Below, piece after piece: positions 15,343 through 23,427 of a DNA stretch of 29,708 bases. How positions within the stretch are numbered: the first letter of the stretch is position 1; each line of letters begins with the position of its first letter. This DNA comes from CAZXEU01 sp964639665 (GTDB lineage Bacteria; Bacteroidota; Rhodothermia; Rhodothermales; Bin80). The stretch is from the NCBI GenBank assembly GCA_964639665.1, contig CAZXEU010000123.1, positions 1-29,708 on the forward strand. The letters run 5' to 3'. Under the pieces are notes generated by a model. It was given only the letters and a program-made list of their open reading frames with translations. It was not told where the DNA came from and ran no database searches. The position numbers and the translations under genes were made by a program.

Positions 15343-16353
15343 CGGGCTTCGGAAACGGCGCGAAGGAAGCCGGGCAAACGTTCGTCGGCCGAACAGGTAC
15401 CGCTCTGCGAGGATACTGCCGGTATAGGAGGGCAGGGCGCCTCCCCGGTGCTCGTAGTTCCGGGCCATGTGGTGCGCGTCGCGGTAAGCACGCAGTACGG
15501 CCAGAGCGTGGCGCGGCTTACCGCGACACAGCTGAAGGAGCATGGCGGACACATCAAGCGCGATGCGTTGCGGCAATACCCTGCGCCAGCGGCTTGCCGA
15601 GAGGTTCTTGTAGAGCATGACGAGGTTGTTGCGGAAGTTGTAATACAGCTTCTGAAAGCTGTCCGCATCCAGCGAGCCGCCGCCGATGTGGAAGACGTGG
15701 CTTGCCGGCTGTGCAAGGATGCGATACCCCGCGCTGCGAAGGCGCCAGCACAGGTCAACCTCCTCCATGTGCATTTCGAAGCGTGCGTCGAGCAGTCCGA
15801 CCTCCTCCGCGGCCGTGCGGCGAAGCAGCAGGGCGGCGCCGGTTGCCCAGTCCAGTTCACATACCTCGTCATGCTGTCCTGCGTCCCCTTCCACGGAATT
15901 CAGTATGCGTCCCCGGGCAAACGGATACCCCAGCCTGTCCAGGAAACCGCCGGCTGCGCCGGCGTATTCAAACCGGTCCCGTTCCCTGAAATCCAGGACC
16001 TTGGGCTGTACGGCCGCCACCGAGGGGTCCGATTCCGCCAGGGCAACCAGCGGGTCCAGCCATCCTGGCGGGGTTTCCACGTCGTTGTTCAGCAGCACCA
16101 CGTACTTTCCGGAAGCATGCTTCCAAGCCGCGTTGTTGCCACCGGCAAAGAGGAGGTTGGCCGGCAGCCGGAGGATTTTTACGCGGGGAAACTTCGACGC
16201 TACCCAGTCCGCCGAAGCGTCTTCGGAAGCGTTGTCTGCCAGAATAATCTCCAGGTTGGGATATGCCGTTCGTGTCACCGAGGGAAGGCATTGCCTCAGA
16301 AGCGGAAGCGCGTTCCAGGTTAGGACAATAACGGTGACCGGAGGTAAGCTCAT
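15256..16353 (-). CDS. Glycosyltransferase family 2 (rhamnosyltransferase-like)
   Basis: A 365-aa inverting GT-A glycosyltransferase. Visible motifs are the nucleotide-binding start VTVIVLTWNALPLLRQCL, DNASEDAS, the FAGGNNAAW segment and the DxD-type NNDVE motif. ATGAALLLRR and the acceptor/catalytic block MHMEEVDLCWRLRSAGYRI follow. The HVFHIGGGS and YYNFRNNLVMLYKN segments are typical of GT2 enzymes that add sugars to lipopolysaccharide or capsule precursors. No membrane helix is obvious, so it is probably cytoplasmic or peripheral. The start ATG at 16353 fits the domain. The last ~29 residues overlap the convergent DUF4293 gene and look low-complexity (charged, proline-rich). They may be a poorly conserved tail. 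The gene stands alone, with no sugar-biosynthesis neighbours. Confidence 0.92.
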   Translation of the reverse strand: MSLPPVTVIVLTWNALPLLRQCLPSVTRTAYPNLEIILADNASEDASADWVASKFPRVKILRLPANLLFAGGNNAAWKHASGKYVVLLNNDVETPPGWLDPLVALAESDPSVAAVQPKVLDFRERDRFEYAGAAGGFLDRLGYPFARGRILNSVEGDAGQHDEVCELDWATGAALLLRRTAAEEVGLLDARFEMHMEEVDLCWRLRSAGYRILAQPASHVFHIGGGSLDADSFQKLYYNFRNNLVMLYKNLSASRWRRVLPQRIALDVSAMLLQLCRGKPRHALAVLRAYRDAHHMARNYEHRGGALPSYTGSILAERYLFGRRTFARLPSRRFRSPLPQAVHGPDQPDIPRDRPAREKQSHVGE

Positions 16354-16559
16354 GCCTGGATCGGAGCCGGCGCGCGAGGACGTTGCGCCGGCAAAGTCGC
16401 CTCAAGAAGCGAATACTATTTTGAATTAGCCATTTGGGTCCCGGGACGGCCTTGCATGACCATGCGGCGACGATACGAAAACAGGCTCTGCATGCACGGA
16501 GCCGCAGGATCGCTCCACGTCCGGGCGTTGCGCGCGCGAGCCTACCGGGTACCGCGTCC

Positions 16560-18293
16560 GTGAAGACTGCCAACCTTGAGGATGCGCGGACGCTGCTGTG
16601 GTTCCATTGGGGGCACTCGGCGTTTCGTCCCGGCCAGTCCGAGGCAATTGAAGCGGCACTCGCGCACCGAGACGTGCTGGCCGTGCTGCCCACCGGCGCG
16701 GGCAAGTCCGTTTGCTACCAGGTGCCGGCCCTTCTTCTTGGCGGAACGACCCTGGTGATTTCTCCGCTCGTGGCCCTGATGCAGGACCAGGTGGACGCAC
16801 TTCGCTCGCGTGGGATATCCGCTGCCTGCATCACGGCAGGCCTCTCGTCAAGGGAAGTGGACCAGCGGTGGACCGACGTCGAGTTTGGTCGCTACAGCCT
16901 CGTGTACGTCTCGCCGGAGCGGCTGGGATCCGAAATGTTTCTGGCCCGCGCCGCACGGTTCAGGATTGCTCTCATGGCCATTGACGAGGCCCACTGCATC
17001 AGCACCTGGGGGCACCAGTTCAGGCCGGCATACCGGCAGATTCGGGCGGTCTATCCGCTTATTGGCCGCCCGCCGGTCATGGCCGTTACCGCCACGGCTA
17101 CGCCGGAGGTTCGCCGCGACATCGAAGCATGCCTGGAATTGCGCCGGCCGTGCGTAATCGTCAAGGGATTCGACAGGCCGAACATCCACTGGGCTGCAAC
17201 CGAAACTGCCGGACTGCGGAAGGCCGTACTTGAGGAGGCCGGTGGCCTGGAGCGCGGTGGCATCGTGTACGCTATGACCCGGCAGGCCGCGGAGGCCATG
17301 GCCGGCTGGATCAGAAAGCGGGGCCAATCGACGGAAGTTTATCACGCGGGCCTTGCGCCCGCAGCGCGCAAGAAAGCGCAGGAAAGGTGGCTCTCGGGCC
17401 AAGCCCGCATCATGGTTGCCACGAGTGCTTTCGGCATGGGCATCGACAAGCCCGATGTCCGCCTTGTAGTGCACGCGGGCCTGCCGCCGTCACTGGAAGC
17501 CTATTACCAGGAAGCGGGCAGGGCGGGTCGAGACGGCAAGCCTGCCCGGGCACTTCTTCTCAGCGGCCCGGGTGACGAATCGCGCAGGCGGCAGATGACC
17601 GACAACAGTTACCCGAACCGGCGCCAGATCAGGGTCGTGTACGAGGCCGCCTGCAACCTGGCACAGGTCGCCGTCGGGGAACTTCCGGCTGGTCCACTTC
17701 TCCTGGACGTCCGCGCGGTCACTGCCGCAACGAGTCTGCCTCGATCCGTCGTGCAAGAGGCGGCCAATCTGTTGGCGGAGCAGCAGGTATGGCATGTATC
17801 GAATCCCGGCGCAGGGGCTGCGCTGCTTCGTCTTACGGAGGAAGCCGGCGCGCTGCGCTCCTGGGCCCGCAAGGTGAGCAACCGGTCCCTGGAGAGCTTC
17901 GTGTTTTCGCTACTGCGCCGGATTCCGGCAGAAGCGTACCGGAGCTGGCGAGCCATGGACCTTGAGCGCCTCGCGAAAGGACTGGGGCTTCAACGCAGAA
18001 GGCTGGAAGCGGGGCTGGATTTTCTGGCACAACGGGGCATGCTGCAGTGGAAAAGGGAGGAGGCGGCGCTCCAGCTGCAACTGATCTTTCCCCGGACTGA
18101 TCGCCTTGCTGTTGACGACAAAGCCGTTCGCGAGGGCTTGCTCAGGGCCCGTCAACGCATTGACCAGGTGGCGCGGTACCTCCGCACCAGAGATTGCCGC
18201 CGCCGCTTCCTGCTTCGATACCTGGGCGAACGCTCCGCCGCGTCCTGCAATCGGTGTGACCGGTGTCAGCCGGCTGCACGCGGCCATGCATAG
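16560..18293 (+). CDS. recQ: RecQ family ATP-dependent DNA helicase
   Basis: A 577-aa 3'-5' DNA helicase for repair and recombination. Motifs in order: motif 0 FRPGQSEAI, Walker A TGAGKS (K49), SPLVALMQDQV, D142-EAH, the aromatic-rich loop around STWGHQFRPAYRQI, MAVTATAT, then domain 2 with GIVYAMTR, ATSAFGMGIDKPDVR and EAGRAGRDG. The zinc cysteines do not follow the helicase core. C546, C563, C566 and C569 lie at the very end (RDCRRRFLLRYLGE, CNRCDRC) after a winged-helix-like region, and no HRDC domain follows. I recall this arrangement from a Bacteroidota RecQ subgroup. The GTG at 16560 matches where homology begins (VKTANLEDAR). An upstream TTG at 16434 would add 42 unlikely residues. It diverges from the glycosyltransferase. 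Confidence 0.93.
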   Translation: MKTANLEDARTLLWFHWGHSAFRPGQSEAIEAALAHRDVLAVLPTGAGKSVCYQVPALLLGGTTLVISPLVALMQDQVDALRSRGISAACITAGLSSREVDQRWTDVEFGRYSLVYVSPERLGSEMFLARAARFRIALMAIDEAHCISTWGHQFRPAYRQIRAVYPLIGRPPVMAVTATATPEVRRDIEACLELRRPCVIVKGFDRPNIHWAATETAGLRKAVLEEAGGLERGGIVYAMTRQAAEAMAGWIRKRGQSTEVYHAGLAPAARKKAQERWLSGQARIMVATSAFGMGIDKPDVRLVVHAGLPPSLEAYYQEAGRAGRDGKPARALLLSGPGDESRRRQMTDNSYPNRRQIRVVYEAACNLAQVAVGELPAGPLLLDVRAVTAATSLPRSVVQEAANLLAEQQVWHVSNPGAGAALLRLTEEAGALRSWARKVSNRSLESFVFSLLRRIPAEAYRSWRAMDLERLAKGLGLQRRRLEAGLDFLAQRGMLQWKREEAALQLQLIFPRTDRLAVDDKAVREGLLRARQRIDQVARYLRTRDCRRRFLLRYLGERSAASCNRCDRCQPAARGHA

Positions 18294-18320
18294 CGCTGCG
18301 CCGGCCGCAGGCTGCTTGGG

Positions 18321-18674
18321 TTACTCAATGGCCACGCCCGGAGGGACGTAGTCCGGAATCTCTCCCTGCCTGTGACGCTCTTCGGAGAGGCGGTCCACTA
18401 CCTCCTCGTATACTTCGACCAGGTCTTCCGGGTGAGCGACATAGTAATCCTCGATGCGGGCGTAGGCCGCAGAATCAAGGCCGTAGCGTGCAAGAATGGA
18501 ATCCTGGGCGTGAGGAAGCGCCGCGACCTCTAGCCCTCGGCGCGCCTGCGAAAGGTGAAGTTCCACCAGGACGTCGACCATCAGGTCCCGCTCGGGGGCG
18601 CTTCTTTGCGAGCACCCCGCGACGATCGCCGCAGCCGCCAGCGGGAGGACAAGGGCGCGGTAGCGCGCGATCAC
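18321..18674 (-). CDS. DUF4296 lipoprotein
   Basis: A 117-aa lipoprotein. The signal peptide ends in a lipobox (IVAGC, cysteine near residue 21). A short helical domain with a DUF4296-like pattern follows: LMVDVLVELHLSQAR, SILARYGLDSAAYARIEDYYVAHPEDL and VYEEVVDRLSEE. The family is restricted to Bacteroidota and its function is unknown. The start is GTG at 18674. It overlaps the TGA stop of the DUF4837 gene by 4 nt (GTGA), so the two lipoproteins are translationally coupled and may act together in the envelope. The convergent gap to recQ is short and no terminator was found in it. Confidence 0.85.
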   Translation of the reverse strand: MIARYRALVLPLAAAAIVAGCSQRSAPERDLMVDVLVELHLSQARRGLEVAALPHAQDSILARYGLDSAAYARIEDYYVAHPEDLVEVYEEVVDRLSEERHRQGEIPDYVPPGVAIE

Positions 18675-19798
18675 GTTGCTTCAGAGCGGGCGACATCCTC
18701 CCGCGTACGGAACGTGTGGGCAATGACCTCCAGCTGGCGAAGGAACTCCCGTTTCGGGAAATTGGGCGCGAAGACCATGCCGTCCACCACGTACAGCCTG
18801 CGTGTGGGCTCGTCGTAGAAGGCGTATGTAAGAAACGGACCGCCCATGCCATAGGGCACGATTCTGCCGCCCTGTTCGCCCACCATGTGCCAAAGGCCCC
18901 GCACCTCGTAGGCAAAGCGGTCCTTGAAGCTGATTTCCTCGTATTCGATCAGCTGCCGGCGGTCGATTTCGACCCAGCCTCCCAGGCTTCCCTGCAGGTG
19001 CATCTCGGAGAGCGAATCCCGCGTGTCAACCACCCATTCCGGCGTCAGCAGGCCGGGATCCGCATTCTCCTCGTAGTAGACGAACAGGCTTCGCCACGTG
19101 TCCGACAGCGTGCGACGCAGCCAGACGAACCTGTTGGTGTCGACCGCCACCACGTAATCATGCTGGCCGTGCACGGCGAAGCCGTGGCTGTCCATCAGGT
19201 ACTGTTCGATGTTGCGCTGGCGGCCAATATCGAACATTTCGCGGTGCAGCCGCAGCCGCGTGGCCACATTCAGCTGGTACACGATGTCCTCCGCGTTGGC
19301 ATCGACAGTTTCAATCAGGGCGCTGTCCGTGGGCGCCATGACGTAGAACACCTGCTGCCGCTGCCGCCACACATTCTCCCGTGGCACAACGGCGCCGTCG
19401 CCCTCCAAAATGGCCTGGACAGCTTCATCGCTCAGGATGCTGCGCACAAACCGCGACTCCGTGCTGGCGGTGTCCTCGAGGGCTGCCACGAACAGAACGC
19501 TCTTGCGCGCCCTGGCCATATCGAGTGCCATTTGCGACCGCAGGTTGATCACGTCTATTTCGAATCGGGGCTCTCGGGAGGGAAGAGTCCCGATGGGCGC
19601 CGCGATGGTTTCGCGGATCTTGTCGCCTACGGCTCCTCCCCAAAGCGCGGAATCGATTACGAGCGTGAGGCGTCCTTCCTCGCCTACGGCTTCAGGTCTG
19701 AAGTCCGTGCCCGAAAGAAAGCGGTCCGAGCAGCCGGACAGGAGTATCATGGCGGTGGCCAGCCCGCATAGCGGCAGTCTGATCTGGCGTGGTTTCAT
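18671..19798 (-). CDS. DUF4837 lipoprotein
   Basis: A 375-aa predicted lipoprotein. The ATG at 19798 opens a signal peptide with lipobox LLSGC (C23). The open frame upstream of it (to 19966) shows no sensible sequence. The body matches the DUF4837 pattern seen in Bacteroidota: LTLVIDSALWGGAVGDKIRE, TLPSREPRFEIDVINL, and RARKSVLFVAAL near the front, with GGPFLTYAFYDEPTRRLYVVDGMVFAPNFPKR near the end. The biochemical role of the family is unknown. It is translationally coupled to the DUF4296 lipoprotein. It lies 204 nt downstream of trpA on the same strand, so read-through from the trp operon is conceivable, but nothing links it to tryptophan. Confidence 0.88.
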   Translation of the reverse strand: MKPRQIRLPLCGLATAMILLSGCSDRFLSGTDFRPEAVGEEGRLTLVIDSALWGGAVGDKIRETIAAPIGTLPSREPRFEIDVINLRSQMALDMARARKSVLFVAALEDTASTESRFVRSILSDEAVQAILEGDGAVVPRENVWRQRQQVFYVMAPTDSALIETVDANAEDIVYQLNVATRLRLHREMFDIGRQRNIEQYLMDSHGFAVHGQHDYVVAVDTNRFVWLRRTLSDTWRSLFVYYEENADPGLLTPEWVVDTRDSLSEMHLQGSLGGWVEIDRRQLIEYEEISFKDRFAYEVRGLWHMVGEQGGRIVPYGMGGPFLTYAFYDEPTRRLYVVDGMVFAPNFPKREFLRQLEVIAHTFRTREDVARSEAT

Positions 19799-19888
19799 GG
19801 TCTCGGCGTTTGTTGGAGATTCTGACAGGTCTGGCGTATGGGATGAGATGCCGCGCAGCCTACCCCGCTGGCGAGTCAGCTGTTTCGA

Positions 19889-19906
19889 CCGGCGGTAGCC
19901 CGCCGG
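19889..19906. other. GC-rich hairpin in the trpA-DUF4837 gap
   Basis: CCGGCGG and CCGCCGG form a perfect 7-bp stem with the 4-nt loop TAGC about 100 nt after the trpA stop. No U-tract follows on either strand, so it is a poor intrinsic terminator. It may be a Rho-linked or RNA-stability element. Nothing else is recognisable in the 19799-20002 gap, including no convincing promoter for the lipoprotein genes. Confidence 0.35.
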
Positions 19907-20002
19907 CGCGCATGCGGCAGTAGGGAGGCCCGGTTTCGTGGGACCAAGGCCATGCGCGGGCACCAATTGCGCGCGGCATGCTCCAGGTACGCAATCCTTC
20001 GC

Positions 20003-20812
20003 TCATGATCCGAATTTCAGCTCGGCAGCAAATTCGCGCAGTTTCCGGCAGCGTCCTTGCAGGGTGAGCGATTCGTCGTGCCACAGCCGTTCTATTCGGT
20101 TGACAAGCGCGGAGCCCACGATGAAGCCGTCCGCGTGGCGGCACACACGCGTAGCGTCGGCATGGGTCTTGATGCCAAAGCCCACCAAGAGAGGATTTCT
20201 GCGAACGAGGCTGCGCGCATGGCGCAGGTAGCGTTCTACCTGCGGCATGCGGTCCGTCAGCCTGATGCCGGTCACTCCGGTAACGGATACGGCATACACG
20301 AAGCCCGAGGAGCGTGCATCAATTTCACGGATGCGTTCCGGTGGGGTATTGGGCGCCACTAGGTAGACAATGCCCAGGCCGGCTTCGGCTGCGTACCCGG
20401 CCAGCACACCGTCTTCCTCCGGAGGAAGATCCGGAATGATCAGGCCTGACACGCCGGCGCGGCGGGCCGCCTTGCAGAACTGCCGGGGCCCATAGCTCAG
20501 GATGGGATTGATGTATCCCATGAGCAACAGCGGCACCGTATGGCGCTGCGTGAACGCGTGCGCGAATCGGAACGTGTCTTGCATCCGTACTCCGCCGGCG
20601 AGTGCCCGCGCGCTGGAGCGCTGGATGGGCGGGCCCTCGGCAAGGGGATCGCTAAAGGGCATTCCGAGCTCGACGAAGTCGGCGACTTCGCCCAGCGCAT
20701 CCAGTACTGGCGGCGTGTCGGCCATGGAGGGGAAGCCGCTGGTAAGGAACAGCCCCATGGCCTTTTCTCCACGCTCGCTAGTCGCGCGTAGCCTTTGCGA
20801 CAGTCTCGACAC
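20003..20812 (-). CDS. trpA: Tryptophan synthase alpha subunit
   Basis: A 269-aa TIM-barrel lyase that cleaves indole-3-glycerol phosphate to indole and glyceraldehyde 3-phosphate, passing indole to TrpB. The catalytic glutamate is E48 in VELGMPFSDP. The second catalytic acid, normally Asp60, is glutamate here (E59 in PLAEGP), which the family signature allows. PLLLMGYINPIL, GLIIPDLPPEE, the flexible loop region SVTGVTGIR and the phosphate-site segment VGFGIKTHADA with DGFIVGSALV are present. The start is GTG at 20812, directly abutting the TAG stop of trpB with no spacer. It is the last trp gene of the operon; the next gene downstream is an unrelated lipoprotein. Confidence 0.97.
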   Translation of the reverse strand: MSRLSQRLRATSERGEKAMGLFLTSGFPSMADTPPVLDALGEVADFVELGMPFSDPLAEGPPIQRSSARALAGGVRMQDTFRFAHAFTQRHTVPLLLMGYINPILSYGPRQFCKAARRAGVSGLIIPDLPPEEDGVLAGYAAEAGLGIVYLVAPNTPPERIREIDARSSGFVYAVSVTGVTGIRLTDRMPQVERYLRHARSLVRRNPLLVGFGIKTHADATRVCRHADGFIVGSALVNRIERLWHDESLTLQGRCRKLREFAAELKFGS

Positions 20813-21994
20813 CTATGCTCTTGACTTGGTGATGGACGCCATGTCCTTGTCGCCACGGCCTGAACAGTTCAGCACCACTACACCGCTCAGCTGGCCTGAC
20901 AGCTTGGCGAGGGCCGCAATGGCGTGGGCAGTTTCGAGCGCAGGAATAATGCCCTCCGTGCCCGCAAGGAGGTTGACACCATCCAGCGCCTCGTCGTCCG
21001 TGACGGCGAGGTACTGAACGCGGCCAAGATCCTTCAGGTACGCGTGCTCGGGGCCCACGCCCGGGTAGTCCAGTCCAGCGGAGATGGAATGCGCCAGCTG
21101 GACCTGGCCGTCGCCGTCCTGCAGCAAGTAGCTCATTGCTCCATGTAGGACGCCGGGTGAGCCGCAGCTGAGCGTAGCCGCATGCCGCCCCGAAAGACCC
21201 TCTCCCGCAGCTTCTACGCCGATCAGTGCAACCTGGCCATCATTCATGTAGGGATAGAAGATTCCCATGGCGTTCGAGCCTCCGCCCACGCAGGCTATGA
21301 TGGCCTCGGGAAGCGGTCGTCCCTCCAGGTCCTGCAGCTGGTGCCGGGTTTCGCGGCCGATGACGCACTGGAAGGTCCGTACCAGTTCGGGGTAGGGATG
21401 CGGTCCGACTACAGAGCCAATGATATAGAACGTGTCAGCGGGATTGGAAACCCAGTCCCGGATGGCTTCGCTGGTGGCGTCCTTGAGCGTGCGGCTGCCG
21501 CTGGAAACCGCATGGACGGTCGCTCCCAATAGCTGCATCCGCTCCACGTTGAGCCGCTGGCGCCGGGTGTCCTCCTCGCCCATGTAGACGACGCATTGCA
21601 GCCCGAACTTGGCAGCTACGGTAGCCGTGGCCACGCCGTGCTGGCCGGCGCCCGTTTCTGCGATGATGCGCGATTTTCCCATGCGCCGCGCCAGCAGAAT
21701 CTGGCCGACCGTATTGTTGATCTTGTGCGCGCCCGTGTGACACAGATCTTCGCGTTTCAGGTAGATCCTGGGTCCGTTAAGCCTTTCCGTCAGCCGGTCC
21801 GCAAACGTGAGCGGGGTCGGGCGTCCCACGTACTGCGCCAGGATGTCATGGTACTCGGACTGAAAGTCATCCCGGGGCCAGTACTCCCTGAAGGCAGCAT
21901 CAAGCCTGGACAGTTCCGGAATCAGAATCTCCGGGACGTAGGCGCCGCCGTAGGGACCGAAGCGACCGCTGTTGTCAGGAGCCCGGTAAGCCAT
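20813..21994 (-). CDS. trpB: Tryptophan synthase beta subunit
   Basis: A 393-aa PLP enzyme that joins indole and serine to form tryptophan. It is the TrpB1 type that pairs with TrpA, judged by length and the N-terminus GRFGPYGGAYVPEIL. The PLP lysine is K91 in HTGAHKINN. The catalytic glutamate is E113 in AETGAGQHG, and the phosphate loop GGGSN is at 237-241. The C-terminal NCSGRGDKD carries the serine that contacts the pyridine nitrogen. The start ATG at 21994 follows the trpF stop by 3 nt, and its own stop abuts the trpA GTG. This tight packing favours equal synthesis of the two subunits of the tunnel complex. Confidence 0.98.
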   Translation of the reverse strand: MAYRAPDNSGRFGPYGGAYVPEILIPELSRLDAAFREYWPRDDFQSEYHDILAQYVGRPTPLTFADRLTERLNGPRIYLKREDLCHTGAHKINNTVGQILLARRMGKSRIIAETGAGQHGVATATVAAKFGLQCVVYMGEEDTRRQRLNVERMQLLGATVHAVSSGSRTLKDATSEAIRDWVSNPADTFYIIGSVVGPHPYPELVRTFQCVIGRETRHQLQDLEGRPLPEAIIACVGGGSNAMGIFYPYMNDGQVALIGVEAAGEGLSGRHAATLSCGSPGVLHGAMSYLLQDGDGQVQLAHSISAGLDYPGVGPEHAYLKDLGRVQYLAVTDDEALDGVNLLAGTEGIIPALETAHAIAALAKLSGQLSGVVVLNCSGRGDKDMASITKSRA

Positions 21995-21997
21995 GCA

Positions 21998-22627
21998 TCA
22001 AGCGCTGGTGCTGCTCTGAAAAACGGCCTCGACCAGGGCATAGTCCTTTTTCCCCGGCGTGGTCTCCACTCCGCTGGACATGTCCAGGGCCCAGGGACGC
22101 ACCTGTCGCAGGGCATCCGAAACGTTGTGGGGACCGAGTCCGCCCGCGAGGAATACCGGGAATTCGCGGCAGATGGCGCTGGCCACCGACCACTCAAAGG
22201 TCTTGCCCGTACCGCCGTGCAAGACCGGGTGGTAGGTATCCAGAAGGAAGAAGTCTGCAACCTTTTCGAAGGCCTCCATTTGCTTGCGCAGCAGCGCTTC
22301 CGTGTTGCTTTCCGCGACGCGGAAGGCCTTGATGACCGGCGCACTGATCTTGGCGCAGAACGGGGGTGGTTCCGCACCGTGCAACTGAACCAGATCGAAA
22401 GATGCGATTTCCACGGCCCGGTTGACGCTGTCCGCATCTTCGTCGACAAAAACGCCCACGGTCTTTGTTCCGTGGAGCCACGCCCGGATTTCACCCGCCA
22501 GTTCGGCGGGCACGTACCGCGGACTTCGTCGATACTGGATGAATCCGAGATACTCTGCCCCGGCAGCCGCACAGAAGCGCGCGTCCGCCAGATTGGTGAT
22601 ACCGCAAATCTTGATCCTGCAGGCCAT
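21998..22627 (-). CDS. trpF: Phosphoribosylanthranilate isomerase
   Basis: A 209-aa TIM-barrel enzyme converting phosphoribosylanthranilate to CdRP. The catalytic base C8 (KICGIT) and the catalytic acid D130 (FFLLDTY) are present. The phosphate-binding segments FLAGGLGPHNV and DMSSGVE match the family, with M in place of the usual V in DVSSGVE. GFIQYRRSPRYV corresponds to the conserved GFxFxxxSPR motif. It is a separate gene, not fused to trpC as in enterics. Spacing is 2 nt after trpC and 3 nt before trpB. Confidence 0.97.
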   Translation of the reverse strand: MACRIKICGITNLADARFCAAAGAEYLGFIQYRRSPRYVPAELAGEIRAWLHGTKTVGVFVDEDADSVNRAVEIASFDLVQLHGAEPPPFCAKISAPVIKAFRVAESNTEALLRKQMEAFEKVADFFLLDTYHPVLHGGTGKTFEWSVASAICREFPVFLAGGLGPHNVSDALRQVRPWALDMSSGVETTPGKKDYALVEAVFQSSTSA

Positions 22628-22629
22628 TT

Positions 22630-23427
22630 CTATGCCGCCAGAGAGCGTGTCAGCTGGTTGCGCAGCTGTCGCAGGGCCGCGCCGCTGTCCCGTGCGGTCA
22701 TGAACGCTTCTCCAATGAGCACGGCGTCAATGCCGCCGCGGTAGAGGTGCGCCAGTTCTGCGGCTGATCCCAAACCGCTCTCGGACACGCGGAGAATGCC
22801 ACGGGGCACATGGGAGAAGACCCGAAGCGAATGATTGATGTCGACGGAGAAGGTCCGGAGATCGCGGTTGTTTACACCCAGGATGGAGGTCAGCGCGAAG
22901 TCCAGCCTCGCCAGCTCCTCCAACGCATACACTTCCACCAGACACTCCAGCCCAAGCTCGGAGGCGGCGGTCTGCAGCTCGGCCAGCTGCGAGCTTTCAA
23001 GCGCGGCCGCAATCAGCAGTACCGCATCAGCCCCATAGGCACGCGCCTCCAGAAGCTGGTAGGAATCCACTATGAAGTCCTTTCGGAGCAGCGGCAGGGA
23101 GGTGCTTCCGCGGGCCGCCGCAAGATCATCAAGAGAGCCCTTGAAGTGAAGCTCCTCCGTAAGAACACTGACAGCCGATGCGCCGGCCTCTTCGTACGCC
23201 GCGGCAACAGCAACCGGGTCCGCGTCCACGCGCAGCGGACCCTTTGACGGCGAAGCCCGCTTGAATTCGGCAATGATGGACAATCCTTCTGCGGCCAGGG
23301 CTCGCGCCAGCGACCGGGTGGGACCGCGCTCGCGCGCTAGCTCAAGCAGAAGTGCCGGACTCACTGCCCGCCTGCGCTGCGCAAGGCGCCGGCGCGTATC
23401 GCCAAGGATCTGCTGCAGGATGTTCAT
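22630..23427 (-). CDS. trpC: Indole-3-glycerol phosphate synthase
   Basis: A 265-aa TIM-barrel enzyme closing the indole ring of CdRP. Conserved segments are IIAEFKRASPSKG (E54, K56), SVLTEELHFKGSLDDL, LLRKDFIVD with the catalytic lysine, LVEVYALEEL, ILGVNNRDLRTF and RVSESGL, and DAVLIGEAFM at the phosphate site. Length is typical of a monofunctional TrpC. The start ATG overlaps the trpD stop by 4 nt (ATGA), and trpF follows after 2 nt. Confidence 0.97.
   Translation of the reverse strand: MNILQQILGDTRRRLAQRRRAVSPALLLELARERGPTRSLARALAAEGLSIIAEFKRASPSKGPLRVDADPVAVAAAYEEAGASAVSVLTEELHFKGSLDDLAAARGSTSLPLLRKDFIVDSYQLLEARAYGADAVLLIAAALESSQLAELQTAASELGLECLVEVYALEELARLDFALTSILGVNNRDLRTFSVDINHSLRVFSHVPRGILRVSESGLGSAAELAHLYRGGIDAVLIGEAFMTARDSGAALRQLRNQLTRSLAA

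Noticed and set aside
19799..19966. N-terminal extension of the DUF4837 protein
   Set aside because: The lipoprotein signal begins at the ATG at 19798; the upstream residues have no signal-peptide or domain character.
20633..20650. Asp60 replacement in TrpA as evidence of an inactive enzyme
   Set aside because: Glutamate at this position is permitted by the family signature, and all other active-site segments are intact.
21596..22744. Plus-strand open frame of 382 codons
   Set aside because: Antisense to trpB, trpF and trpC, all with intact motifs; high GC makes such shadows common here.
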